This document shows positions 36,932 through 45,526 of a stretch of DNA of 64,000 nt, piece by piece. Position 1 is the first letter of the stretch. Each line of letters begins with the position of its first letter. The notes beneath the pieces are model-generated. The model was not told the origin of the DNA. It was given only the letters and a program-made list of their open reading frames with translations, and did not search any database. The position numbers were made by a program, and so were the translations under genes. Source of the DNA: SAR86 cluster bacterium (GTDB lineage: Bacteria; Pseudomonadota; Gammaproteobacteria; Magnimaribacterales; D2472); contig CP097971.1 of NCBI GenBank assembly GCA_023703615.1, forward strand, positions 22,315 through 86,314, written 5' to 3'.

Positions 36932-39085
36932 TTAGAAATTATTAGCAACTGAAGACATCTCAAAGTCTAATTTTTCCTTTCTATCTTCCATCTGTGGTGC
37001 TTCACCTAGTTTTTTACCGTCTTTAGCAAGTTTTATCAATAAATCACTAGCTTTGTATGTATCATACCCAGTTTCTTTGTAATATTTATCAAGTTTTTCT
37101 ATCACTTGTTGTAATCCCATTGCATTTGCGTGATGCATTGGCCCGCCTCTCCATATTGGGAATCCATAGCCATTTATGTATACAACATCTATATCTGATG
37201 CTCTTTGAGCGACTCCTTCAGATAAAATATCTGCCCCTTCATTTATTAAGGCTAAAATACATCTATCAACGATTTCTTCATCAGTTATATCTTTTCTTTC
37301 GAAACCATTCTCTTCAGATATTCTTTTATAAACTTCTTCATTTTCAGGAGCAGGGCTTGGTGCTCGCGATCCCTCATTGTAATTGTAATAGCCCTTTGAA
37401 CTTTTTTGACCAAATCTATCATTCTCACACAACTCATCTCCAATTTTTGCATGAAGTGGTGATTCTTTACCGCCAAGCTTTCTTGCTCTCCATCCTAAAT
37501 CCAAACCAACTAAATCCATCATTCTAAATGGACCCATATTTAAACCAAAGTTCTCTAAAGCTTGATCTATTTGATGAGGAAGTGCACCTTCTAATAAGAG
37601 CATATTTGCTTGCGCCGTATATTTAAATAGCATTCTATTTCCAATGAAACCTGGAGCGTTTAAGGATACTACTGCAGATTTTTTTAACATTTTCCCAATC
37701 GACATTACTGTTGCTAAAGTTTCATTAGAGGTTTTATCACCTCGAACAACTTCTAATAGTCTCATAATGTTTGCAGGACTAAAAAAGTGAGTACCTACTA
37801 CTAGCTCAGGTCTATTAGTTACTGATGCAATAGAATCAATATCTAAACCTGATGTATTACTTGCAAGTATTGCGCCAGGCTTAACTTGCTCGTCTAGAGA
37901 CTTAAATATTTTTTCTTTAAGGTCTAGATTTTCATAAACAGCTTCAATAACAATGTCGCAATCTTTTAGATCAGAATAGTCTAAACTTGAATCAACTAAA
38001 CCAAAAACAGCATCTTTTTGATCACTTGTTAATCTTCCTCTTTTAACCATAAAATCATAATTTTTTTCTATTACTGAAATACCTCTTTTTAAATTATCTT
38101 CATCTTGATCGATTATGTGTACAGGTATGCCTGCATTTGCAAAACACATTGCAATACCACCACCCATTGTTCCCGATCCAATAATGCCTGCTTTTTTTAT
38201 ATCAATTAGTTTGGTATCTTTTGGTATATCCGATACTTTAGATGCAGACCTTTCACCAAAAAAGATATTTATCATTGCTTCTCTTTGAGGATGAAGTAGA
38301 CATTCAATAAAATACTCTTGTTCTTTCTTAAGCCCCTCATCAAAATTATCACAATTTATAGCGGATTCAACACACTTTATTATTTGTCCAGGGGCAAATT
38401 GTCCCTTTCTAGTTTTTGCAACAAGTGATCTTGCTTCTGTTAAAACGTTATCATCGCCTCTAGAATCTATTATTTTATCGTTTAAATGACGAACAAGAGG
38501 GTGCTCATTTGTATCTTTTGCTATTTTTTTTGCAAAATCTATAGATTCTTGGACAACATTTTCGGATAATGAATCCAAAATTCCCATTGATAATGCCTTT
38601 TTAGCATTAATATGCCTACCCGTTAACATCATTTTTAAAGCTTCTTCTGGTCCAACAACTCTAGGCAGTCTTTGAGTACCACCACCACCTGGTAAAAGCC
38701 CCAAATTTACTTCAGGAAGGCCTACTAAGGCTGCTGGAGAGCCAATTCTATAATTACAGCACAGTGCTGTTTCTAAACCTCCGCCAAGGGCAACACCATT
38801 AATTGCTGCAATAACAGGTTTTGAACAAAATTCTATTTTAGAAAATACTGTATGGAGATCCGTACCAATATCTTGTGCACCAAATTCAGATATATCAGCA
38901 CCAGCAATAAAAGCCTTTCCTTGTCCTGTCAGAACAATACCTACAACATTATCATCATTCTCAGCTTTAATAATTCCATCATGTAATCCTTTTCTGACAC
39001 CCTCACTTAAGGGATTTACTGGTGGATTATCAATGGTTAAGATAGCTACATCATCATTTACTTCATATAAAACTGTGCCTTTCAA
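36932..39085 (-). CDS. Fatty acid oxidation alpha subunit (enoyl-CoA hydratase/3-hydroxyacyl-CoA dehydrogenase)
   Basis: A 717-aa bifunctional beta-oxidation enzyme of the FadB/FadJ type. The crotonase domain (about 1-190) has AFIAGADISEFGA and NGVALGGGLE (oxyanion hole). The NAD-binding motif GIIGSGTMGGGIA starts near residue 300, and THFFSPANIMRLLEVV carries the catalytic histidine of the dehydrogenase. The start is TTG 39085, preceded by AAGGAG (39092-39097 on the minus strand) with six-base spacing. The thiolase partner is not adjacent. The C-terminus converges on the L,D-transpeptidase gene. Confidence 0.93.
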   Translation of the reverse strand: MKGTVLYEVNDDVAILTIDNPPVNPLSEGVRKGLHDGIIKAENDDNVVGIVLTGQGKAFIAGADISEFGAQDIGTDLHTVFSKIEFCSKPVIAAINGVALGGGLETALCCNYRIGSPAALVGLPEVNLGLLPGGGGTQRLPRVVGPEEALKMMLTGRHINAKKALSMGILDSLSENVVQESIDFAKKIAKDTNEHPLVRHLNDKIIDSRGDDNVLTEARSLVAKTRKGQFAPGQIIKCVESAINCDNFDEGLKKEQEYFIECLLHPQREAMINIFFGERSASKVSDIPKDTKLIDIKKAGIIGSGTMGGGIAMCFANAGIPVHIIDQDEDNLKRGISVIEKNYDFMVKRGRLTSDQKDAVFGLVDSSLDYSDLKDCDIVIEAVYENLDLKEKIFKSLDEQVKPGAILASNTSGLDIDSIASVTNRPELVVGTHFFSPANIMRLLEVVRGDKTSNETLATVMSIGKMLKKSAVVSLNAPGFIGNRMLFKYTAQANMLLLEGALPHQIDQALENFGLNMGPFRMMDLVGLDLGWRARKLGGKESPLHAKIGDELCENDRFGQKSSKGYYNYNEGSRAPSPAPENEEVYKRISEENGFERKDITDEEIVDRCILALINEGADILSEGVAQRASDIDVVYINGYGFPIWRGGPMHHANAMGLQQVIEKLDKYYKETGYDTYKASDLLIKLAKDGKKLGEAPQMEDRKEKLDFEMSSVANNF

Positions 39086-39194
39086 TTTATTCTCCTTTTT
39101 ATCGCTAAGAGGGGCATTATACCTAAAAAAATATCAAAATTTTGCTGCAAATCCGTCTTTTTTAATAAAAATTACAATTAATTTATCATTTCTA

Positions 39195-39222
39195 TTGATA
39201 ATTAAATATAAATAATTATAAT
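39195..39222 (+). promoter_or_regulatory. Strong sigma70-type promoter for a small RNA
   Basis: TTGATA (39195-39200), a 16-base spacer and a perfect TATAAT (39217-39222). It points away from fadB and predicts transcription starting near 39228-39230, at the left arm of a 9-bp inverted repeat. No coding sequence with a ribosome-binding site follows within the transcript. Confidence 0.65.
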
Positions 39223-39226
39223 AATG

Positions 39227-39301
39227 TTGTCAGCACTCCTCTCCCCCTATTATTTTGCTGACAAATCTGAAATTGTGGAGGGTTTTTTAACCCTCCTTTT
39301 T
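39227..39301 (+). ncRNA. Candidate small RNA with C-rich loop
   Basis: About 75 bases bounded by a promoter and an intrinsic terminator. The 5' part is a perfect 9-bp hairpin, TTGTCAGCA (39227-39235) with TGCTGACAA (39256-39264), exposing a 20-base pyrimidine-rich loop that contains CTCCTCTCCCCC. A short linker leads to the terminator stem. The loop is complementary to purine-rich ribosome-binding sites, a design known from anti-Shine-Dalgarno sRNAs. I do not recognise it as a named family. This 334-base gap between fadB and the peroxidase gene is the longest in the window. Confidence 0.6.
39277..39301 (+). terminator. Intrinsic terminator of the candidate small RNA
   Basis: GGAGGGTT (39277-39284), loop TTTT, AACCCTCC (39289-39296), then five T residues. 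An 8-bp G+C-rich stem followed by a U-run is the strongest terminator seen in the window, where most operons end without one. Confidence 0.8.
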
Positions 39302-39383
39302 AGGCATATTATGAAACATAATTATAGAGACATTTTTGAAATATTATTTTTAACTTGTTTGTTTGTAACTTCTATCTCTGCAA

Positions 39384-39412
39384 TTACCCCTATATAGCAT
39401 TTAATATATAAT
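39384..39412 (+). promoter_or_regulatory. Candidate promoter at the peroxidase start codon
   Basis: TTACCC (39384-39389), 17-base spacer, perfect TATAAT (39407-39412). The -10 ends only seven bases before the ATG at 39420, so a transcript from here would be leaderless or nearly so. Another promoter further up cannot be excluded. Confidence 0.35.
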
Positions 39413-39419
39413 AGGTATC

Positions 39420-39941
39420 ATGAAATATATATATTTTTTATTTGTATTTTTTTCATCATTTTCGTATGCATGTTCTAGTCTATTGAACACTGATATGAAA
39501 ATATTGGATTCATCTCAATATGAAAATTTTTGTAAATACGAAGATAAAGTAATGCTTGTGGTAAATGTAGCAAGTCGATGTGGCTATACTTATCAATATG
39601 AAGGCTTACAAAATTTGTATGACAAATATAAAGACAATGGTTTAGTAGTTGTAGGAATTCCATCCAGAGACTTCATGCAAGAATTTTCTGTTGAAAAAGA
39701 TGTTGCAGAATTTTGTTCTACCGAATACGGAGTTGATTTTCCTATGTATTCAACTACAAAAGTTCGAGGAAAAAAAGCACATCCATTTTATAAAAAATTA
39801 TTTGCAGAATCTGGCGTAAGCCCAGGTTGGAATTTTTATAAATATTTAATATCGAGAGAGGGTAAAGTTATTAAATCATATAATTCGGGTGTGAAACCAG
39901 ATTCTGAAGAACTATTAAATGATATAGAGAACCTTCTCTAG
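39420..39941 (+). CDS. Exported glutathione peroxidase family protein
   Basis: A 173-aa thiol peroxidase of the GPx/BtuE family. A signal peptide (about 1-17, cleavage after SYA) predicts a periplasmic location, unlike cytosolic BtuE. The peroxidatic cysteine is C54 in NVASRCGYT, and the conserved tryptophan is in WNFYKYL. The segment usually reading NQF, with the catalytic glutamine, is RDF here. It reduces peroxides, probably with thioredoxin-like partners rather than glutathione. It is preceded by the sRNA region and converges on rpiA with one base between. Confidence 0.87.
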   Translation: MKYIYFLFVFFSSFSYACSSLLNTDMKILDSSQYENFCKYEDKVMLVVNVASRCGYTYQYEGLQNLYDKYKDNGLVVVGIPSRDFMQEFSVEKDVAEFCSTEYGVDFPMYSTTKVRGKKAHPFYKKLFAESGVSPGWNFYKYLISREGKVIKSYNSGVKPDSEELLNDIENLL

Positions 39942-39942
39942 A

Positions 39943-40581
39943 TTATTTTCCAACCAATATTTCACTAGGTTTATTAACAGCAAATATTCCATTTTCAACA
40001 ACACCAGGTATATTATTTAATTCCATTTCAAGATTCATTGGATCAGAAATATCTAAATTTTTTACATCAATAATTTCGTTACCTTGATCTGTTAAGAATC
40101 CACTTCTATAAAGTGGAATGCCCCCCATAGAGACTATCTTTCTTGATACAAGGCTTCTGCTCTCAGGAATAACTTCTATTGGCAAGGGGAAAGCCCCAAG
40201 TTGATTCACTAATTTTGATGAATCAACGATACATATAAAATAATTGGCAGCTGAGGCGACAATTTTTTCTCTTGTATGAGCACCACCTCCACCTTTAATT
40301 AAATAATTGTCTTTAGATACTTCGTCAGCCCCATCAATATAGAACTCAATTTCTAATACTTCATTAAGATTGTATGTTTGAATTCCAGAATCATTAAGCA
40401 GTTTTGTTGAAGCGTTTGAAGAGGAAACCGCACCCTTAAAAAGATTTTTATATTTCTTAAGCTCGTCTATAAAAAAATTAACAGTTGATCCAGTACCAAT
40501 TCCAATAATGGTTTCTGGCGTTATTTTTTTTTCAATTAATTTGACTGCTTGCTTTGCAACATTTATCTTTGGAGTATTCAT
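39943..40581 (-). CDS. rpiA: Ribose-5-phosphate isomerase A
   Basis: Interconverts ribose 5-phosphate and ribulose 5-phosphate, feeding the transketolase at 20.5 kb. The protein is 212 aa from ATG 40581 (a start at 40596 would add five residues). Motifs: IGIGTGSTVNFFID (phosphate loop), FYIDGADEVS with catalytic acid, and IKGGGGAHTREKI. Divergent from ilvA, a neighbourhood shared with several gammaproteobacteria. Confidence 0.95.
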   Translation of the reverse strand: MNTPKINVAKQAVKLIEKKITPETIIGIGTGSTVNFFIDELKKYKNLFKGAVSSSNASTKLLNDSGIQTYNLNEVLEIEFYIDGADEVSKDNYLIKGGGGAHTREKIVASAANYFICIVDSSKLVNQLGAFPLPIEVIPESRSLVSRKIVSMGGIPLYRSGFLTDQGNEIIDVKNLDISDPMNLEMELNNIPGVVENGIFAVNKPSEILVGK

Positions 40582-40620
40582 GCAGTTATAATACAAGAAA
40601 ATTACATAGAGATAGTTAAG

Positions 40621-42171
40621 TTGAGACTAAAAATTAAAAAAACAGGTTCTTTTAAAAATTCAAAAAAGTACCTTAACATGATTGAAAATGCATCTGTGTA
40701 TGACGTAGCAATTAATTCGCCTATAACTTTTGCATCAAATCTTTCAATGAAAGATGGCAATAAAATTTTCTTAAAGCGAGAAGACTTACAGCCAATATTT
40801 TCTTTTAAAAATAGAGGCGCATATAACAAAATTTTCAATCTCCCAAGCGAACTTAAAAAATGTGGCATTATTGCTGCTTCTGCTGGAAACCATGCACAAG
40901 GCGTTGCAAACGCTTGTAAAAAACTAAAATTAAAATGTTTGATAGTTATGCCAGTAACATCTCCAGAAATAAAGATTAAAGCAGTAAAAAATATGGGTGC
41001 CAAAGTTACTATGGCTGGTGATAATGTCAGTGAAGCTATTAATCATGCCGTTAAGATGTCAACAAAAAATAAAATGACTTTTATACACCCTTTTGATGAT
41101 AAGTTCACAATAGCTGGCCAGGGAACAATTGGAAAAGAAATTCTTGAAGACAACAATGACTTTGATGTGATATTTGCTCCTGTTGGAGGAGGTGGTATTC
41201 TTGCAGGTATCTCTGCATGGATAAAGCAACATGTTAAAAAAGTTAAGATTATTGGTGTTGAAGTAGAAGATTCTGCCTGCTTGTATGATGCTATTAAAGC
41301 TAATAAAAGAACACTTTTAAAAGAAGTAGGTCTTTTTGCAGATGGAGTTGCGGTCGCTCAAGTTGGAAAAAACAATCTTGATGTCATCAAAGAATGCGTT
41401 GATGAAGTAATGACAGTCTCAGTAGATGAGGTTTGCTCTGCGGTAAAAGATATATTTGAAGATACAAGAGTTCTTTCAGAACCAGCTGGAGCTGTTGCTC
41501 TTGCTGGTCTTAAAAAATATTCTAAAAATCTTAAAAATAAAAAGTTGCTTGCGATAAGTTCTGGCGCAAACTTAAATTTTCAAAGACTCCCTTACATTGT
41601 TGAAAGATCCGAATTAGGTGAAAAAAGAGAAAAAATATTAAGCATTAAAATACCTGAAATTCCAGGAAGCTTCCTAAACCTATGTAAAATATTTGGAAAC
41701 TCACAAATAACTGAATTTAATTACAGAAAGTCTAATAACAAAGATGCTTTTGTTCTAGTTGGCATTAGAACAAAAACTGATAAGTCATTTGAAATATTAA
41801 AAAATAAGCTAAACCGAAAAAACTTTAAATTCAGTGATCTTTCAGACAATGAAATTGCTAATGATCATTTAAGACATATGGTTGGTGGAAGAAATTCAAA
41901 TGAAAGCGATGTCCATAACAAGGAAAGAATATTTAGAGGAGAATTTCCGGAAAAACCAGGTGCGCTTCTAGCTTTTTTAGAGAAGTTTGGTACTAAGTGG
42001 AATATTTCGTTATTTCACTACAGAAATTTGGGCTCAGCTTTTGCAAAAATTTTAGTTGGTATAGAGGATCAAAGCAAAGATAAAAATTTATTGATCAAAC
42101 ATCTAGGAAAATCTGGGACAATTTTTATTGAAGAAACTTCAAATAAGGCCTATAAAAACTTCTTAAAATAG
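40621..42171 (+). CDS. ilvA: Threonine ammonia-lyase, biosynthetic
   Basis: PLP enzyme that makes 2-oxobutyrate from threonine for isoleucine synthesis, with C-terminal regulatory domains. The PLP lysine is in FSFKNRGAY, the phosphate-cup loop is VGGGGILAG, and two ACT-like domains (from about residue 310) follow, each containing PEIPGSF or FPEKPGAL. I propose TTG 40621 because homology to other IlvA proteins (KKYLNMIENASVYD) begins before the first good ATG at 40678; that ATG is the alternative. Length about 516 aa, consistent with the two-ACT form. Confidence 0.9.
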   Translation: MRLKIKKTGSFKNSKKYLNMIENASVYDVAINSPITFASNLSMKDGNKIFLKREDLQPIFSFKNRGAYNKIFNLPSELKKCGIIAASAGNHAQGVANACKKLKLKCLIVMPVTSPEIKIKAVKNMGAKVTMAGDNVSEAINHAVKMSTKNKMTFIHPFDDKFTIAGQGTIGKEILEDNNDFDVIFAPVGGGGILAGISAWIKQHVKKVKIIGVEVEDSACLYDAIKANKRTLLKEVGLFADGVAVAQVGKNNLDVIKECVDEVMTVSVDEVCSAVKDIFEDTRVLSEPAGAVALAGLKKYSKNLKNKKLLAISSGANLNFQRLPYIVERSELGEKREKILSIKIPEIPGSFLNLCKIFGNSQITEFNYRKSNNKDAFVLVGIRTKTDKSFEILKNKLNRKNFKFSDLSDNEIANDHLRHMVGGRNSNESDVHNKERIFRGEFPEKPGALLAFLEKFGTKWNISLFHYRNLGSAFAKILVGIEDQSKDKNLLIKHLGKSGTIFIEETSNKAYKNFLK

Positions 42172-42173
42172 AT

Positions 42174-44453
42174 TCAGAATTTTAATCTAATTTTTACCGA
42201 AAGAACTTCGTTAGCAGCATCTTCCCATGGATCTTTAAATATTTGTTTCGTATCTCTTTCATTATTATCCTCATATACATTCCCGCCTTTTGAGTAAACT
42301 AGGTATAAATAAGAAAGAGGAGCTATTTCATACTTATATCTAACTTGAAATGAGGTAATTCCATCAGAAAAAGAAGCAACATCATTTGAACCACTTGATA
42401 GATATCCCAAGGAATCAACAATTAGACTTTTAGGATTTCTTGCCTCAAGAGCAACAAATTGGCTTTTGAGTCTTATTTCATGTTTATTTCCTCTAAACCA
42501 ATTCATATCAATTGAAATAATTTTTTGACTTAAGCTATATACTGCAAGTTCATTTCCTTGTATCCAGTTCAGCCATTCATCTTCAGTTCTTATTCTGAAC
42601 TGTGATTTTATTAAAATGTTTTCAGTTGGGAAAAATGAACCTGCTATTTTTGCAAATTTTCTTTCATAGCCTTCAGAATCCCAGGTACTATATTTATCGC
42701 CGTTTTCGTATCCTATACGCCAATCATAGGTCCATTTTTTAAAATACGGAGCTTCGTAATCTAGATTAAAACTCACACTTCCAGTTTTTTTAACGAAAGG
42801 GTAGGTCTCATTCTTTCTTGTAATTGTTGTATTTTTTCCAGACGTTTTAAAATCCCATGAAAATTGAAATTTTGAAGTATCTTTGAATGTAAATTCATTT
42901 TTTTGGCTTATTCTTATTGGATTAGAATTACCTGAAGTATCAGCATCATAATTTATGTCCATACCAAATTCAAATTCATTCAAAGGACTTTCTGGAGAAA
43001 ATTTGTTTAATGTATTATCACCACCAACTCCTAAATGAAACCAGTCACCTCTTTTTAAATATCCAAAATCATTAAGTTTAAAATTATCTTCAAAGAAGAG
43101 TAAACTTCCAGTGGCCTTGCTTAAAATAGTTGGTTTATAGACAAATTGCGATCGCAATCCTACACCTGTTTGCCCATCTTTCTCAGAGGCAAGAACGTCG
43201 TTATAAAGTGTAAGTTTATTTGATTTAACATTGCTATAATCAAAGACTCCCACTGTTGAACCTTCATTCAAAAAATTATCTTCAACATGCGTCAAGAAGT
43301 GACCAAAAGTTTTTGTTCCAACTTTTGTTTTCGATCTTAGTGCAATATAGTCACGACCTTTTGTAAATGATTCGTCTGCTTCTTTTGCAACAAAAATTCC
43401 AAAATCTTTGTTGTTAACTTTTTGCGTAAATCTTAATGCAAAATCAATATCGGTATATGTTTTTCTAGATCTATTGCACGCCTCTTCATTAATTGAGGAA
43501 GAGCAATCATATGATGATGCTGAACCAATCCTTCTAGTATTAATGATTCTATATCTATCATAATGTGAGAGATTAAATAAGGATTGATTCTCATTAAAAA
43601 AGGCTCTTTTTTCTGAATAAAAAGTTTCTTGTGCAGAAAAATTAATTATCACTTCATCACTTTCAGCTTGCCCAAAATCAGGATTAATAGTTAAGTTAAC
43701 TTGTTTCCCTGTACCTGTATTATAAAACACCTCAGTTCCGATTTTATCTTCATCAAAATCTGTAACTGAGTTATATGTTTTAGATATGTATGGAAAAAAA
43801 TTAAGCTTGCTTTTTGTATAATTATCCACTTTGATTGTTTTCATATTTGATAAAAAATTTGATCGAAATCCATTCGTTTTTGAATCATTAAGCCAAGTTT
43901 GATCTCTTGCGATATATCTAAATGTTGTAATATTAATTTCTCTTTTTTCAGTATCAACATTTTTCATTAGTACCACATTCCAAGGAATATAGTACTCAGA
44001 TACCCAATAACCATTATATTTTTTTGTTTTTACTTCCCAGTCACCGTCCCAATCATATTTTGGAAAACTTCCTAAAGCTCTTATACCATCTGCTTTAATA
44101 TCAGCTAAAGTAACTTGAAACATGTATGCTTTCGATCTATCTCCATCAAAATCTATAGCAACTCCATTTTGATCACTTGTATTAGGTGTTTCATCTCGCA
44201 TAGACTTTTGAGCAAGCATTGATGAATTTTCTTGATAGTTTTTGAAGCCTATATATATTCCATCCTTGTTAGAAAATATTAAGGCAGCTGTTTTTTCTTT
44301 TGCTGGCTCTCGAGTATAAGGTGAAACCTCAAAGTAATCATTTATAACTACAGCATTTTTCCACTCAGATTCATTCAGGTCTCCATCTACAACTATCTCC
44401 TTACTGTGAATAGTTAACACAAGAAGAAAAACTAGATATGGGAATTTTTTCAT
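42174..44453 (-). CDS. CBM9-like/DUF5916 outer-membrane protein
   Basis: A 759-aa exported protein. After a signal peptide (about 1-17) comes a carbohydrate-binding-family-9-like domain: IVVDGDLNESEWKNAV, AALIFSNKDGIYIGF, VAIDFDGDRSKAYMF and WVSEYYIPWNVV (to about residue 190). The rest has the alternating aromatic pattern of an outer-membrane beta barrel (DUF5916) and ends in phenylalanine (IRLKF), as barrel proteins do. The function of the family is not established; binding or uptake of a polymer is plausible. It converges on ilvA and stands alone. Confidence 0.82.
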   Translation of the reverse strand: MKKFPYLVFLLVLTIHSKEIVVDGDLNESEWKNAVVINDYFEVSPYTREPAKEKTAALIFSNKDGIYIGFKNYQENSSMLAQKSMRDETPNTSDQNGVAIDFDGDRSKAYMFQVTLADIKADGIRALGSFPKYDWDGDWEVKTKKYNGYWVSEYYIPWNVVLMKNVDTEKREINITTFRYIARDQTWLNDSKTNGFRSNFLSNMKTIKVDNYTKSKLNFFPYISKTYNSVTDFDEDKIGTEVFYNTGTGKQVNLTINPDFGQAESDEVIINFSAQETFYSEKRAFFNENQSLFNLSHYDRYRIINTRRIGSASSYDCSSSINEEACNRSRKTYTDIDFALRFTQKVNNKDFGIFVAKEADESFTKGRDYIALRSKTKVGTKTFGHFLTHVEDNFLNEGSTVGVFDYSNVKSNKLTLYNDVLASEKDGQTGVGLRSQFVYKPTILSKATGSLLFFEDNFKLNDFGYLKRGDWFHLGVGGDNTLNKFSPESPLNEFEFGMDINYDADTSGNSNPIRISQKNEFTFKDTSKFQFSWDFKTSGKNTTITRKNETYPFVKKTGSVSFNLDYEAPYFKKWTYDWRIGYENGDKYSTWDSEGYERKFAKIAGSFFPTENILIKSQFRIRTEDEWLNWIQGNELAVYSLSQKIISIDMNWFRGNKHEIRLKSQFVALEARNPKSLIVDSLGYLSSGSNDVASFSDGITSFQVRYKYEIAPLSYLYLVYSKGGNVYEDNNERDTKQIFKDPWEDAANEVLSVKIRLKF

Positions 44454-44484
44454 TATATTGAATATATGAAAAGCATTGTATATA

Positions 44485-45054
44485 TCAGCTAAAAAAATGT
44501 ATATCTGTTTCTGTTATAACAATATCATATTTAATATCATGATCTTCACCAATATTTTGTTTAAGAATCTGATATTCATATCCAAGACCAATGATAGTAG
44601 GCTTATTATTATTTTTTTTGAGATTGCTTAATGCTCTATCGAAATAACCACCACCATATCCAAGTCTTTTTCCATTGATGTCAACTCCAACAAATGGCAC
44701 AAACATTGTATGAAATAAAGATGGATCCAAATAATTTTTATTTCTTAACTCGTCAATTCCATAAACATTTTTTGTAAGAGATTCATTTTTATTATAAAGA
44801 TTAAATTTCATTTTTGATTTAGTGAAAATTCTCGGCATGTAGACACTGCATGAATATCTATCAAGTTTATCCAGAATAATATCAATACAGATTTCGTTTC
44901 TAAAGGGAAAATATAAAAGTGTATTAAATGATGACTTTAAATCAATCTTTTCTATTGCTGACATTTGAATACTTTGGCTAGCTTTTTTTATGTATTCATT
45001 AGATAAAAATTGCCCCTGCTCAAAGAGTGATTTTCTTATTTTATTTTTCACCAT
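44485..45054 (-). CDS. fau: 5-formyltetrahydrofolate cyclo-ligase
   Basis: Converts 5-formyl-THF to 5,10-methenyl-THF with ATP; 189 aa from ATG 45054. Motifs: the N-terminal KNKIRKSLFEQ, LYFPFRNEI and GYGGGYFDRAL near residue 135, the nucleotide/folate loop of the family. A TTG at 45075 would lengthen it into the 6S RNA gene and is less likely. The fau gene directly after 6S RNA is a conserved arrangement (ygfA-ssrS). Confidence 0.93.
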   Translation of the reverse strand: MVKNKIRKSLFEQGQFLSNEYIKKASQSIQMSAIEKIDLKSSFNTLLYFPFRNEICIDIILDKLDRYSCSVYMPRIFTKSKMKFNLYNKNESLTKNVYGIDELRNKNYLDPSLFHTMFVPFVGVDINGKRLGYGGGYFDRALSNLKKNNNKPTIIGLGYEYQILKQNIGEDHDIKYDIVITETDIHFFS

Positions 45055-45058
45055 ATAT

Positions 45059-45243
45059 TGTGCCGAGGCTAACAAACCAAATCACCGCCATGTGTCGTAC
45101 CTGAACCGAAAGGTCAGGTGGTGAATTTCATACCAAATCAGGCTTCCCTTAATAGGTATTGCTCAACAATGGTAGGGGAATATCACCTATTTAATTGTAT
45201 CGGTTCAAATTTATTAACACATAAGCGAATGAACCAGAATGTA
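45059..45243 (-). ncRNA. ssrS: 6S RNA
   Basis: This 185-base gap between zapA and fau on the minus strand is the canonical ssrS site. The sequence supports it: a long imperfect helix in which TGTG (45221-45218) pairs with CACA (45062-45059), then GAACC with GGTTT, a large internal bulge of the kind that mimics an open promoter, and a hairpin near the 3' side (CCTGACC, TTTC, GGTTCAGG) close to the E. coli ACCTTGAACCAAGGGTTCAAGG element, followed by ACGACACATGGCGG. 6S RNA sequesters sigma70 RNA polymerase. Ends are approximate; the 3' end stops five bases before the fau ATG. Confidence 0.85.
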
Positions 45244-45249
45244 TAAAAA

Positions 45250-45278
45250 AGTATAAATTAGTTATAAAACAGAGTCTA
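45250..45278 (-). promoter_or_regulatory. Promoter of 6S RNA
   Basis: On the minus strand TAGACT (45278-45273), a 17-base spacer and TATACT (45255-45250) predict a start near 45243. The -35 lies inside the 3' end of zapA, so the RNA can be transcribed alone as well as by read-through from zapA. Confidence 0.55.
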
Positions 45279-45522
45279 TTTTTTTTATCAGACTTTCAAT
45301 TTCTTTATTATCGACTTTATCAGAAACATTTTTATCTGAGAGTAATTTATTTGCTAAAGATAAACCTGCAATTATTAATGCATTATTTTTATCATTAATT
45401 GAATCGAGTTCTTCATTGAAGAGTTTAGATGCTTCTAAGAGATTATCTTTCTCATTGGCAGGACATGACAGAGTTAGATCTCTTCCAAATATTCTTAATG
45501 AAACTGTCTCTAATTTCGGCAT
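45262..45522 (-). CDS. zapA: Cell division protein ZapA
   Basis: A small FtsZ-associated protein that bundles protofilaments, 86 aa. The N-terminal globular part reads VSLRIFGRDLTLSCPANEKDNLLEA, typical of ZapA, then a helix with IAGLSLANKLL. It is shorter than the enterobacterial protein (about 109 aa), with a truncated coiled coil. It lies between the coiled-coil gene and 6S RNA, the usual order. Confidence 0.9.
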   Translation of the reverse strand: MPKLETVSLRIFGRDLTLSCPANEKDNLLEASKLFNEELDSINDKNNALIIAGLSLANKLLSDKNVSDKVDNKEIESLIKKIDSVL

Positions 45523-45526
45523 TTAA

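Noticed and set aside
37057..37527. Long antisense open frame opposite the fadB-like gene
   Set aside because: Low-complexity hydrophobic/leucine-histidine composition, mirrors the coding frame of a certain gene, no homology pattern.
39224..39397. A 57-codon open frame (ATG to TAG) running through the candidate sRNA and terminator
   Set aside because: It crosses a strong terminator, has no Shine-Dalgarno, and its ATG lies at or before the predicted transcription start. No recognisable protein pattern.
40549..40620. Longer ilvA N-terminus starting at TTG 40549
   Set aside because: It would run through the start of rpiA on the other strand and is not similar to IlvA; homology begins just before residue KKYLN.
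40602..41003. Antisense open frame opposite ilvA
   Set aside because: A shadow of the PLP domain of ilvA with no recognisable motif.
45055..45075. TTG start extending fau by seven codons
   Set aside because: It would lie in the 3' part of 6S RNA; ATG 45054 fits the family start.
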